From: Pegoplata infirma
Lineage: Eukaryota; Arthropoda; Insecta; Diptera; Anthomyiidae
Reading direction: 5' to 3'
Length of the DNA: 64,000 nt
Assembly (NCBI GenBank): GCA_963921195.1
Contig: OY992537.1
Span: 34,457,410 to 34,521,409 of the forward strand
The notes under the pieces were generated by a model. That model was not told the DNA's origin, ran no database searches, and saw nothing but the letters and a program-made list of their open reading frames with translations. This document shows positions 34,372 to 46,457 of this stretch, piece after piece. Each line of letters begins with the position of its first letter. Within the stretch, counting starts at the first letter, position 1. Position numbers and translations under genes: made by a program.

Positions 34372-36562
34372 TTAAGGACCTCATCTAGAGTCCAGTGGTA
34401 CCACTGGTATTACCTACTGCTATCCCGCATTTAATCAATGAATACTTTCATACATTTAATGAAAAGCTTCATTGAACGTTTTTAACAAGTGCTACGAATA
34501 TTTTCATTAATTCCATGTAGTTTTCATTGAATGGAACTTTAATGACACCAGTTTAATTGATCAAATGAAACCTGTCTTCGGTTGAAAACGTGAGTCATTT
34601 TTCATTAAGCTTATGTCAATTTTCATTATTTTCACGAAGCTTTTTTTTTCAGTGAATAAGGACGAATAGACCATTTGTATAATTTTACAAATGACGATAA
34701 AAACGCAATAAACGGTTAAAAACTAATATTTTTTTCTACATTTTTTGCATAATGCATCAATCCATTAATGCATAAAAGTTCACAAAGAAATTGATTTTTA
34801 ACCATTTTCTGTGTTTTTATCGTCATTTGTAAAATTATACAAATGGTCTATTCGTCTTTATTCGCATGAACTCTTCAATTTTTTTTTTCATAAATTTTTT
34901 TTTATCAAATTTTTTTTTTGCATAAAAATTTTTTTTTTCATCAAAAAATTTTTTTTTCATCAATTTTTTGTTTTTTCATTAAATTTGGTTTTTTCATCTA
35001 TTTTTTTCATTAATTTTTTTTTTCATCAATTTTTTTTGTGTGGGTAAGATTGACCATTGTACAATCGTCAATATTACCCACATACCATCAATATAATTGC
35101 ATATTGTACATAATATTGCGTCGCCTGTAGGTACCTTAAGGACCTCATCTAGAGTCCAGTGGTACCACTGGTATTACCTACTGCTATCCCGCATTTAATC
35201 AATGAATACTTTCATACATTTAATGAAAAGCTTCATTGAACGTTTTTAACAAGTGCTACGAATATTTTCATTAATTCCATGTAGTTTTCATTGAATGGAA
35301 CTTTAATGACACCAGTTTAATTGATCAAATGAAACCTGTCTTCGGTTGAAAACGTGAGTCATTTTTCATTAAGCTTATGTCAATTTTCATTATTTTCACG
35401 AAGCTTTTTTTTTCAATGAATAAGGACGAATAGACCATTTGTATAATTTTACAAATGACGATAAAAACGCAATAAACGGTTAAAAACTAATATTTTTTTC
35501 TACATTTTTTGCATAATGCATCAATCCATTAATGCATAAAAGTTCACAAAGAAATTGATTTTTAACCATTTTCTGTGTTTTTATCGTCATTTGTAAAATT
35601 ATACAAATGGTCTATTCGTCTTTATTCGCATGAACTCTTCAATTTTTTTTTTCATAAATTTTTTTTTATCAAATTTTTTTTTTGCATAAAAATTTTTTTT
35701 TTCATCAAAAAATTTTTTTTTCATCAATTTTTTGTTTTTTCATTAAATTTGGTTTTTTCATCTATTTTTTTCATTAATTTTTTTTTTCATCAATTTTTTT
35801 TGTGTGGGTAAGATTGACCATTGTACAATCGTCAATATTACCCACATACCATCAATATAATTGCATATTGTACATAATATTGCGTCGCCTGTAGGTACCT
35901 TAAGGACCTCATCTAGAGTCCAGTGGTACCACTGGTATTACCTACTGCTATCCCGCATTTAATCAATGAATACTTTCATACATTTAATGAAAAGCTTCAT
36001 TGAACGTTTTTAACAAGTGCTACGAATATTTTCATTAATTCCATGTAGTTTTCATTGAATGGAACTTTAATGACACCAGTTTAATTGATCAAATGAAACC
36101 TGTCTTCGGTTGAAAACGTGAGTCATTTTTCATTAAGCTTATGTCAATTTTCATTATTTTCACGAAGCTTTTTTTTTCAGTGAATAAGGACGAATAGACC
36201 ATTTGTATAATTTTACAAATGACGATAAAAACGCAATAAACGGTTAAAAACTAATATTTTTTTCTACATTTTTTGCATAATGCATCAATCCATTAATGCA
36301 TAAAAGTTCACAAAGAAATTGATTTTTAACCATTTTCTGTGTTTTTATCGTCATTTGTAAAATTATACAAATGGTCTATTCGTCTTTATTCGCATGAACT
36401 CTTCAATTTTTTTTTTCATAAATTTTTTTTTATCAAATTTTTTTTTTGCATAAAAATTTTTTTTTTCATCAAAAAATTTTTTTTTCATCAATTTTTTGTT
36501 TTTTCATTAAATTTGGTTTTTTCATCTATTTTTTTCATTAATTTTTTTTTTCATCAATTTTT
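34273..36562 (+). repeat. 764-bp unit, three tandem copies
   Basis: Unit 1 34273-35036, unit 2 35037-35800, unit 3 35801 to about 36562. Each runs from TGTGTGGGTAAGATTGACC through the palindrome's right half, a TTCATT-rich stretch and a hairpin, to T-rich CATCAA satellite. The copies look essentially identical; I noted one A/G difference (TTTCAATGAATAAG in unit 2, TTTCAGTGAATAAG in units 1 and 3). The identical 78-aa frames in each unit are satellite plus hairpin translations. Confidence 0.93.
34654..34864. repeat. inverted repeat inside each 764-bp unit
   Basis: Arms of about 68 bp: GAATAAGGACGAATAGACCA on the left pairs with TGGTCTATTCGTCTTTATTC on the right, and CGTCATTTGTAAAATTATAC is mirrored. 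The loop of about 75 bp contains GCATAATGCATCAATCC. Repeated at about 35418-35628 and 36182-36392. Confidence 0.9.
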
Positions 36563-37218
36563 TTTTTTTTTTTCATTAAAATTTTTTCTTTCATATTTTT
36601 TTTTTTTATCATATTTTTTCATAATTTTTTTTTTCATCAAATTTATTTATAAAATTTTTTATTATCAATTTTTTTCTCACCAAAAAAGTTGTTTTTCATA
36701 TTTTTTTTCATCAATTTTTTTACATTTTTCTTTTCATCAAAAAAATTCATCAACATTTTTTTTTCACCAAAAATTTTGGGTTCATTAAATTTTTTTTAAC
36801 ATAATTTTGTTTTTCGTGAAAAAAAAAAAAAAAAAATTTTTACCAAAACTACTTTTTCACCAAGTCTAAGCTTTTCGCATAAAAATTTTCCATTTGTTTA
36901 TCAAATTTACATAAAACAAGTGAGAGTGTTATATTCTTTGGTGCCGAATATTTTATACTCTCCATAATGTAAAAACACTTTTTTGCACTTATTTTTGCAC
37001 TTATTCTTGCACTCACTTACGAAATGTACAGCACTTTTGGTTTTTTAATGGGGTCCTCGACTGATATTTCAATTCGTTATGCATGGAATAGCTATACTAC
37101 TTTGCTATTATACATTATTTTTTCTAAAAAAAACTTTGCTCTGGCAAGTACACCCAAATCTTCCGCAAAACACTATCATGATTTAATGTTTTGGGCAAAA
37201 GTACAAAATTCGTAGGCA
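36406..37218 (+). mobile_element. TSC composite element, copy 3, body and tail
   Basis: T-rich satellite continues from the third tandem unit into the standard tail: CACCAAAAATTTTGGGTTC, the inverted DINE fragment (36915-37100), and AAAACACTATCATGATTTAA ending in AATTCGTAGGCA. The head with dyads is absent, presumably replaced by the sequence carried in the 764-bp unit. Confidence 0.78.
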
Positions 37219-37227
37219 TTTTTTTTT

Positions 37228-37335
37228 GTACTTGAGCATCAAAAATTTTGATCGCGAATATCGCGAATACAAGCGCTAAGTTCGAAAAACGGCTAGCAGC
37301 TTGTTAAAAAAAAGTGTCAAATTCGAGCTCACAAT
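37228..37335 (-). repeat. fragment of the AACAAGC foldback family
   Basis: Read in reverse it matches 42640-42790: CTCGAATTTGACAC, AACAAGCTG, CCGTTTTTCGAACTTAGCGC and GCGATATTCGCGAT. Confidence 0.7.
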
Positions 37336-37436
37336 CAGTGAAATTAATCAGAATTAAATATTAATAAAATTTTAAACTCTAAAAAAATTAAAAAATCTGA
37401 ATTTAAGAAATTTCCTCTGAATTTTAATATACTTAC

Positions 37437-37476
37437 CGCATAAAAACAAACTATCAAGTTGGTTTTTATGCGGCCT
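37437..37476. repeat. perfect-stem hairpin
   Basis: CCGCATAAAAACAAACT and AGTTGGTTTTTATGCGG pair over 17 bp with one mismatch around a 4-nt loop. No U-tract follows, and a terminator is not expected in this genome. Confidence 0.7.
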
Positions 37477-37479
37477 TTT

Positions 37480-38480
37480 TTAGTTAAGCGCTAGATTTTT
37501 ATACACCCATTAAAAGTTGGTGGTTTTAAAGCATTTAAAGTTTTTGTCCTACTTAAGGGGCCCCTGTTGGTGCCCTTATTGGACATGTGGGGTCCAACGT
37601 CCAAACTTAAGCTCGAAATTACGTATGCTATAAACGGTATGAATTTCGCTGTAATCGGTCCAAAAGCCAAATTAATAAAAATAAACCATTGTGCACCATT
37701 GCGTATGACTGTTATTTAAAGGGAATTCAAAATTAAGCATACGCCACTTATACGATTTTCAAGCAATCGTTATTATAATTATACAGTCAAACCCGGTTAT
37801 AACGAACTCCGAGGGACCAGTAAAAATAGTTCGTTATAAGAGAAGTTCGCTATAAGCAGGGTATACTTTTTATAAACTTTGTTTTATTTTCAAAAAATTG
37901 TATCCAATTTTGTTTTATTTGATGTTTTTTCGTAAATAAACTACTAATAGAGGAGAAAACATTAACCTTCAAATTCATAAAAGTTACAAAAGGTTTATAA
38001 AGAAAATTTTGTATGGAAATTCGACTAATAAGCCTGTTATTAAACGCTTTTGTTTTTTATGAATTTGGACGTAAAAATATAAGTAAATTTTATCGAAATT
38101 GTAATATAAACCAAAAACTTCCAACCTTTTGTGAGTTTGATAAAGATGATTGCCGCACATTAAAAAATATTTATAGGAGTTCGTTATAAAAAGGTAAATA
38201 AGCATGAAATTATATTCGCGGGACCATAATAATCAGTTCGCTTTAACCGAGGATTCGTTATAACCGAGTTCGTTATAAAAGAAGTATTTTGTGTGAAAAT
38301 TGATGCCAAAACGCCGGGACTTTAAAATTTGTTCTTTATAACCGAAAATTCGTTATAGCCGAGTTTGACTGTAATAAATAAAAAAAATCTAGCAATGAAT
38401 TTAAAAAAAGCCTTTGGTGTTTTGTTATGGAATATGTCAACTTTAATTTTCTTTTCCATTCCGATTTTGGTTGTTGCACT
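37480..38480 (+). mobile_element. TIR repeat R1, forward copy
   Basis: Shares GTATGAATTTCGCTG, GCGTATGACTGTTATTTAAA and the end block CCATTCCGATTTTGGTTGTT with the reverse copy at 12735-13605. A pogo-like MITE (37784-38371) is inserted in it. Part of the same repeat also forms the outer body of the hAT at 53290-57372 (53625-53680 and 56716-56860). Confidence 0.6.
37784..38371. mobile_element. pogo/Tc1-like MITE with TA duplication
   Basis: Ends CAGTCAAACCCGGTTATAAC and GTTATAGCCGAGTTTGACTG are inverted repeats flanked by TA. The interior repeats GTTCGTTATAA/TTATAACGAA. CAGTCAAAC..TATAACGAA ends with a TA duplication resemble pogo-type non-autonomous elements (family knowledge, not searched). 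588 bp, no transposase; the 37984-38205 minus frame is unrelated to known transposases as far as I can see. Confidence 0.78.
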
Positions 38481-39423
38481 GTGTTATTTTTCTACCCTCA
38501 AAAAATATATAAACCTACTTTAAAAAATATATTATTAGCTAAAAATCTATGATTGCTATTAATATTCTGTTAGGTATTCAATCACAAAACGTGTCGATAT
38601 TTTGTAGACTTTTTCCATAAAAATAAAATATTAATAAATTCTATCACATTTATATAAACAACAAAAAAAAATCTCTTAAAAGCACAATAAATCCTAGTTT
38701 ACAAAAAAAAAAAAAAAACTGTAAAAACAGATAACAATTTGTTTCATTTTTAAACAAAAATAAGTCTCAAATAAACAAAACAAACAATTTATATTTCCAA
38801 TACATACAAGGTTTTTACAAAAAAAAATTTTTTTTTTACTTTTACTGTCATAATGCGTTAAATAAATACAATTTATCACTGACTCTCAAAAGTACTTGTG
38901 TAAGTATAAAACAACACAAACGCATTCATTTCATTTTATTTTATACCATCCCATCACATCAGATTACAATAAAATAAAATATTTATTTAACTACCAAAAA
39001 TTTGTTACCAAACAGGAATACTTACTCGTACACTTACTCTATAGAGATACAATTTTTATACATAGAAAAATACTTATTCATATTATCCACTTCACTCACT
39101 GGTGAGCTGAAGTGTATAAATGAATGAATGAATGGGATACTATTTTATGAGGCTATCGTATAAAATATGAAGCAATAAAGTGTTGAGAATACAAATTATG
39201 GTAAATGGAGTATTTTTTTTTGGGGGGTTTTTTCATACAAATACACTTAACAACCATTGAAAATAAAAAATGATTTGAAAAAAGTTATAAAGAAATTCAT
39301 ATTGGTAACACACACCATTTTATATACTATACACAAAAGGGCAAACAAAAAAATCATGTAAAAGTACACCCAACTCTAGATTTACAGGGAATATAATTAT
39401 TTAACAAAAATATTCTTTGGTGA
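38481..39423. other. unassigned AT-rich DNA
   Basis: A- and T-tracts (A-run near 38702-38718) and no repeat partner seen. Two short ORFs at 38694 and 38896 are not convincing. Confidence 0.5.
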
Positions 39424-41040
39424 AAAATGTCTCAGAATTTGAGAATTTTTCTATACGAAAAATATCAGACAACCAAAGAACTTTTCTATAGAAATCTGAG
39501 AATTTTTCTATATGCAAAGTTTTTCAGAATCTTAAAATGTTTCTATAAGAAAAATGTATCAGAATCCATAAATTTTTTTATACCAAAAATATTTCAGAAT
39601 CTGAAAATTTTTCTATAAGAAAAATGTATCAAAATCTATGAATTTTTCTATACAAAAAATGTTTCAGAATCTGAAAATTTTTCTATATGAAAAATGTCGC
39701 AGAATCTGAAATTTTTTTTATACGAAAAATGTTTCAGAATCTAAGAATTTTTCTACACGAAAAATGTCTCAAAATCGTAAAATTTTTCTATACGAAAAAC
39801 TTTTTAAAATCTTTGAAATTTTCTATACGAAAACTGTCTCAGAATCTGAGAATTTTTCTATACGAAAATTGATTTGAATCTGATAACTTTCTATATGAAA
39901 AATATCTTATAATCTTAGAATTTTTCTGTACAAAAAAATTATCATGATTTGAGAATTTTTCTGTACAAAAAAAATTTTCATAACCTGAGAATTTTCTATA
40001 CGAATAATGTCTCAGTATCTAAAAATTTTTGAAAAATGTCTCAGAATCTGATGATCTTTCAATACGAAAAATTTTAAAGAATCTAAACGAATTCTAAACG
40101 AAAAAATTTCCAGATTATGATAATTTTTCTATACGAAAAAATTCCCAGATTATGATAATTTTTCTATACGAAAAATGTCTCAGAATATGAGAATTTTTTT
40201 ATGCGAAAAATGTTTCAAAATCTGAAAATTTTTCTATATGAAATATGTCTCAGAATCTGAGAATTATTTTTATACGAAAAATGTTCCAGAATCTGAGGAT
40301 CTTTTTAACGAAAAATGTCTCAGAATCTAAGAATTTTCCTATACGAAAAAGGTTTCAGAATCTGAGAATTTTTCTAACAATAAGTGAAAACTGTCTCAGA
40401 GTCTGAGAATTTTTCTATACAACAAATGTCGCAGAATCTGAAAATGCTTCTTTACCAAAATATGAGTATTTTTCTATACGAAAAATGTCTCAGAATATGA
40501 CAATTTTTATATACGACAAATGTCTCAGAGCATAAAAAAATTTCTATATGAAAAATGTCTCTGAATCTAAGAATTTTTCTGTATGAAAAATGTCTCTGAA
40601 AATGGAATTTTTCTATAAGAAAAATGTCTAACAATCTGAGAATTGTTTTTACACCCAAAATGTCTCAGAATCTGAGAACTTTTCTTTACAATAAAATGTC
40701 TCAGAATCTGTTTTTTTCTATGTCTAAAAATCTGTGAATTTTTTTACACAAAAAAACCGAGACATTTTTCGTATTGAAAAGCTTACAGATTGTGAGAATT
40801 TTTCTATACGAAAAAAGTCTAGGAGCTTTCCTATATAAAAAATGTTTCAGAACCTAATCTGAGAATTTTTCTATACGAAAAAATTCTCAAAATCTGATAA
40901 TTTTTCTATTCGAAAAATATCTCAGAATAAAAGAATTTTTCTACGCAAAAAATTTTTCAGAATCTTAGAATATATACGAAAAATATCCTTAAATCTGAAC
41001 ATTTTTCTATATGAAAACTGTCCTTGAATCTGAGAATTTT
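39424..41040 (+). repeat. 35-bp minisatellite, main array
   Basis: About 45 units of ACGAAAAATGTCTCAGAATC followed by TGAGAATTTTTCTAT, with a palindromic CTCAG..CTGAG core. Units vary from about 25 to 45 bp. Frames through it repeat EKCLRI/FIRKMSQNLRIFL-like motifs, which are array artefacts. The array continues at 42462 and 43450 beyond two insertions. Confidence 0.93.
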
Positions 41041-41041
41041 T

Positions 41042-42461
41042 AAGATGATAATGTTTTTGGGCTGGTGTCTAATTTTAAAAAAGTCGCAGGACGCCACCTC
41101 AGTTTGACTATATAACAAAAGCTAACAATTAACGAAAAAGAAAACAAGAATTACTATTTTCATTTTCTTAAAACCAAAAATTTTAATAATTTGGGTTTGT
41201 AAATTGGATAATAATTCACCTCATGGTGAATAAAACCGTTTTTCACCAGCTGGTTAATAAAAAGTAACATAATTATTTTTCAACAAAAAAAAAAATTTTT
41301 CATCAAATTTTTTTTTTTTCCATCAATTTTTTTTTTTTTATCAATTTTTTTTTTTTTTTTTTTTCATCAAACTTTTTTTCTCATAAAAATTTTTTTTTTC
41401 ATAATTTTTTTTTATCAAATTTTTTTTTAAGAAATTTTGTTTACATCAAATTTTTTTTTCATCAAATTTTTTTTTTCATCAATTTTTTTTTTTCATTAAT
41501 TTTTTTTTTTTATAATTTTTTTTTTTTTTCATAATTTTTTTTTTTGCATTTTTCACCAGGTTATTAAACTTTTTTTTTTCAAAAAATTTTAATAACTTGG
41601 GTTTGTAACTTGGATAATAATTCACCTCGTGGTAAATAAACCTGTTTTTCACCAGCTGGTGACTAAAAAGTAACATAATTAATTTTTTTCATAATTTTTT
41701 TTTATCATTTTTTTTTTTTTATCAATTTTTTTTTCAGTTTTTTTTATCAGTTTTTTTTCATCAAATTTTTTTTCACCAAATTTTTTTTTTCATCAAATTT
41801 TTTTTTTCATTATTTTTTTTTCATGAATTTTTTTTCATCAAATTTTTTTTTTTTCATAAATTTTTTTTTATCATATTTTTTTCATCCACTTTTTTTCATC
41901 AAATATTTTATTATCAATTTTTTTCTCACCAAAAGTTTTTTTTTTTCATATTTGTTTTCATCAATTTTTTTACATAAAAAAAATTTTCTTTTCATCAAAA
42001 AAATTAATAAAAAACTTTTTTTCATCAATTTTTTTTCATCAAAAATTTTGGGTTCATTAAATTATTTTTAACATAATTTTGTTTTTCGTAAAAAAAAAAT
42101 TTTTTTTACCAAAACTACTTTTTCACCGAGTCTAAGCTTTTCGCATAAACATTTTCCATTTGTTTATCAAATGCACATAAAACAAGTGAGAGTGTTATAT
42201 TTTTTGGTGCCGAATCTTTTATACTCTCCTAAATGTAAAAACACTTTTTTGCACTTATTTTTGCACTCACTTACGAAATGTACAGCTCTCTTGGTTTTTT
42301 AATGGGGTCCACGACTGATATTTAATTCGTTTTTTTCAGGAAATAGCAAAGTAACATTATTTTTTCTAAAAAAAAACTTTGCTTTGGCAAGTAAACCCAA
42401 ATCTTCCACAAAACATTATCATGATTTAATGTTTTGGGCAAGAGTTCAAAATTCGCAGGCA
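41042..42461 (+). mobile_element. TSC composite element, copy 4, complete
   Basis: From AAGATGATAATGTTTTTGGG to AATTCGCAGGCA. Inserted in the T-run of a minisatellite unit: the array reads GAGAATTTTT before it and TTTTCTATACG after it, so only T residues are ambiguous and no other target duplication is visible. A second partial head with the dyads sits within the satellite at about 41560-41680. Satellite body 41285-42035; DINE-derived tail 42180-42365; terminal hairpin near 42411-42436. Confidence 0.82.
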
Positions 42462-42640
42462 TTTTCTATACGAAAAATGTCTCAGAATTTAAGAAATTTG
42501 CTATACGAAAAATATCCCAGAAAACGGTAATTCTTCTATGTGAAAAACAAATTATCTCAGTCTGGCAATTTGTCTATGGGAAAAACATTTCAGAATCTGA
42601 CAAGTTTTCTATACGAAAAAAGTCTCAGATTCTGATAACA
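42462..42640 (+). repeat. 35-bp minisatellite, second segment
   Basis: Five units of the same family resume immediately after the TSC. Confidence 0.8.
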
Positions 42641-42659
42641 CTGTCCTCGAATTTGACAC

Positions 42660-43447
42660 TTTTTTAACAAGCTGGCTACCCTACTGGTTAAGTTAATTCG
42701 GATACACTGAATTCAATTGTGATAGCCGATTTTCGAAGTTAGCGCTCGTATTCGCGATATTCACGATTAAAAATTTTGATGCTAAAGTAAATTTTTTTCG
42801 CGAAAAACATTTTTTGCTCGCGAAAAATCTTTATTTTCCTGAAAAAATTGGTTCAATACAAATATTTTTAGTTTGATTTGAATTTACGACTGCCATCTGG
42901 TAAAGCTAGTTCGTGTACACTAAGTCCCATTGTAATATCAGTTTTTTTAAAAGTTAGCGTATGTAAAAGCGATATTCGCGATTATTATTTTTAGTTTTTA
43001 AGTAAAAAAATAAATTTTTTCATATTATTTAGACAATTTCTGAATTTTTATCATCTAAACTCCATTGAATATACAAAAAAAAAAAATAATTTTATTCGCG
43101 TAAAATTTTTTTCGCGATTTTTTTCGAGAAATTTTTTTTCAAATTTTTTTTTTTATTTTTCCAGTAATTTATGAAAACGAGTAGAATACGATAAATTAGA
43201 CACAAAGTTTTTCGAAAAAAAAAAATTCGCGATTTTTTTTTTCGCTGGATATTTTCTTCGCGAAAAAAAAAGCAATTTCTAAATTTATATTTAAAAACTA
43301 TCCCAAAAGCATAAAAATTTAATTTTGTAGTACTAAGGCTTGACAATTTTAAATCGCATATACGAGCGCTAACTTCGAAAAACGGCTAACACCATTGAAT
43401 TCAGCGTACCCAAATTAGCTTTACCAGCAGGGTGCCCTGCTTGTTAA
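42660..43447. repeat. AACAAGC foldback
   Basis: Left AACAAGCTGGCTACCCTACT and right (reversed) AACAAGCAGGGCACCCTGCT begin inverted arms of about 115 bp including AGTTAGCGCTCGTAT. An extra direct copy of the left arm lies at 42890-43000 (GGTAAAGCTAGTTCGTGTAC). TTAA is present at each outer edge. GCGAAAAA/TTTTTCGC words recur inside. It separates minisatellite segments. Confidence 0.7.
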
Positions 43448-43449
43448 TT

Positions 43450-44108
43450 TTTGCGACTGTAATTTTTCTTTACAAAAAATTTCTTAGAATCTAAGAACTT
43501 TTCTATTTTTTTTTCTGAGACATTTGTAAAATTTTTCTTTATGACAAATGTCTCAGAATATATGATTTTTTCTACCCAAAAAATGTCTCAGAATATGATT
43601 CCTTACAAAAAATTTCTTTGAATCTAAAAATTTTCAATACGAAGAATGTCTCAGAGTCTGAGAATTTTTCTATACAAAAAATGTCTCAGAATCTAAGAAT
43701 TTTTTTGTTCGCAAGAAAAATGTCTCAGAATTTTTATAAATGAAAAATGTTTCAGAATCTGAGACCTATTCTATACGAAGAATGTCTCCTAACCTGAAAA
43801 TTTTTCTATACGAAAAATGTCTCAAAATCTGAGAATTTTTCGAAAAATGTCTAAGAATCTGAGAATTTTTCTGTACGAAAAATGTCTAAGGATCTGAAAA
43901 TTTTTCTATACAAAAATGTATCAGAATCTGCCAATTTTTCTATACTAAAAATGTGTCAGAATCTAAGAATCTTTCTTTACGAAAAATGTCTCAGAATCTG
44001 AGAATTTTTCTATATGAAAATTGTTTCAGAATCTAAAAATTTGTTATTACGAAACATGTCTCAGAATTTTTTTATAAAAAAATTGTTTCAGAGTCTAAAA
44101 ATTTTTCT
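43450..44108 (+). repeat. 35-bp minisatellite, third segment
   Basis: About 18 units of the ACGAAAAATGTCTCAGAATC family, ending in a region without repeats at about 44109. Confidence 0.9.
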
Positions 44109-45114
44109 CAGACTACGAGGATTAGATGCTCCTATTTGTTTAAGGCAAAAAAAACAAAAAATCTGGTATGCAAAAGTAACAAACGAAATCTTTCTTTCAT
44201 AACGCAAAAAGAAAATCTATTTTCAAACAATGCCACAGGCAACAAACGCGTAGAAAAACCATAAAGTATCAAAGTACAAGAACAAAAAAAAAACTGTAAC
44301 AGTATTGGGTCAGTCATTCAGCCAGCCACTTACTGTGAAAATAAACCCTCCTTTCGACCCTCTAACACTAACGCCAACATAAGAATGTTGTATGCCAATC
44401 ATATAAATTTTCACCCAAAAAATTTCTTAGGGAACATTTTTATGATAAGCTCTTTGTTTTTTTTCTTAAGAACAAAAAAATAAAAAGTATTTTTTAGAAG
44501 ATTTTTTAATGCAACAAAAACAACAACAACAAAAAAATAATATGAAAATTTCAGCAATTTACACCCAAAACACTTGCAGGCATTTATTTATATTTATTTG
44601 TTTGAATTTATGTCTGAATTTGTTATTCTTAGTTTTTTTTTCATTTTTGCTTTTATTGTATTATAAATTCAAACAACATTTTGCTTTGTTTAGAAAATAC
44701 AATAGATGCCCTGATACATAAATAGAAAATTTACATATTAATTTATGTAGAACAATACACTGATAATAATGGATATGAAATATAATTGGCATTACATTAT
44801 TTATCGGACTGGAACCAGGTATTAAATTGTATAGTTATCGGAATTTCTTTAACTCAAAATTTTCTATAGAAAACGAAACAAATTGATGAAAAAAAAAATT
44901 AATTAAAAAAATATTAATTTAAAAAAATATAGATAAAAAAACAAAATTGATGAAAAATAATTATTTTACGTTTTATTCACCAGCTGGTGAATATTTTTTT
45001 AATTCTCATTTTGTAAAAAATGTTATGCTTTCGATTTATGCAGGTTTCACAAAATTTGAAAAGTGCATCAAAAAAATTTAATTTGCATCAAAAACTTTTT
45101 TAAAAAAATATTTT
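44109..45114. other. unassigned AT-rich DNA
   Basis: 44300-44420 is less AT-rich (GTCAGTCATTCAGCCAGCCA) and 44512-44535 holds a CAA run. 44973-44998 is an isolated TSC dyad relic (TTCACCAGCTGGTGAA). No convincing gene. Confidence 0.45.
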
Positions 45115-45593
45115 AACATGATAATGTTTTTAGGCTGGTGTCTAATTTTAAAAAAGTTGCTGGACGCCACCACAATTTGACTATATAAGCTAATAATTAG
45201 CGAAAAAGAAAACAAGAATTACTATATTCATTTTCTTAAAACGAAAAATTTTAATAACTTGGGTTTGTAACTTGGATAATAATTCACCTCGTGGTGAATA
45301 AAACCATTTTTCAACAGCTGGTGAATAAAAAGTAACATAATTATTTTTCGATCTTTAGTTTTTTCATCAATTTTTTTTTTTTTTTTTTTAATTTTTTTCA
45401 AAAATTTTGTTTTTTTCATCAAACTTTATTTTTTTCATAATTTTTTTTTATTAAATTTTTTTCTTCATCAATTTTTTTTTTTCATCAAATTTTTTTTCAT
45501 CATTTTTTTTTTTTTTCATAAATTTTTTTTTTTTTCATTAATTTTTTTTTTTCATCAATTTTTTTCCATCAATTTTTTTTCCCATAAATTTTT

Positions 45594-46457
45594 TAGTGAT
45601 AGAGGGTATATATAAGTTTGTCATTCCGTTTGTAACACCTCGAAATATTGGTCTAGGACCCCATAAAGTATATATATTCATGATCCTCGATCGATTTTAA
45701 GACGATCTAGCGATGTCCGTCCGTCCGTCCGTCCGTCCGTCCGTCCGTCCGTCCGTCCGTCCGTCCGTCCGTCCGTCCGTCTGTCCGTCTGTCTTTTGAA
45801 AGACTTTACGGAGGCTCCTGAAGTTTGGCATATATGTTGGACATTTACCTGATCAGGTTGGTATTGCAATGCAGCGAAATCGGCCCAGTGTTTCAAAAGT
45901 TATAAGCAAATGAGTGAATTTCGGCAAGGGTTTTTCTGGAATGTTCGAGATAAAACACACGGCAACTTTCGAACGGCAATTCTGAGGGTGCTGAAGTGTG
46001 GCAAATATATTTGCCGTTCCTCTTGTCCGGTTCGTTTTAAATTTCAGCCAAATCGGTTAAGTGGTTCAAAAGTTATTAGCAAAACCGTAAATTTCAGATT
46101 AGTTTCACCTTAAATTCACGTGTTGAAAACCGTTAAACACATTTACAAAACATTTGTAAGTCAGAAAAATATTTTACATTTTTGTCACACAAAAATATTT
46201 TTACACTAACACAAAAAAAAAAAAAAAACACTCAAAAAATTTTACACTCAAAAAAAAAATTTTACACTCAAAAAAAAAAAAATATTATTTTTTTTTTTTC
46301 AAAAATTAATAAAAAAAAGTTTTTTTACAGAAAATAAAATATTTCTTACCAAAAATTTTATTTTTTTCACGTTAGAAAATTTACTATCACTAAAAAAGGG
46401 CATTGTGGAGGGTATTCATAGATTCGGCCAAGTCGAATTTAACTTTTCTACTTGTTT
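45594..46457 (+). mobile_element. DINE-1-like element inserted in TSC satellite
   Basis: Lacks the first about 15 bp (TATACCCTCCACTCT) but otherwise follows the copy at 22552-23442 block by block, ending in GTGGAGGGTATTCATAG, TTCGGCCAAGTCGAA and TTCTACTTGTTTTC. Both flanks are T-rich CATCAA satellite, so the insertion postdates the satellite. Confidence 0.88.
45715..45796 (+). repeat. (GTCC)n microsatellite
   Basis: About 17 GTCC units then GTCT/GTCC mix. The complementary frame gives an RTDG-repeat peptide that should not be annotated as a protein. Confidence 0.95.

Noticed and set aside
39427..40658. Repetitive FIRKMSQNLRIFL-type ORFs
   Set aside because: Translations of the 35-bp minisatellite.
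39424..44108. CRISPR-like array
   Set aside because: Direct repeats of about 35 bp, but no constant repeat/unique spacer alternation, variable unit lengths and a clearly eukaryotic context.
45678..45896. RTDG-repeat protein on the minus strand
   Set aside because: It is the translation of the (GTCC)n microsatellite inside a DINE-1 element.
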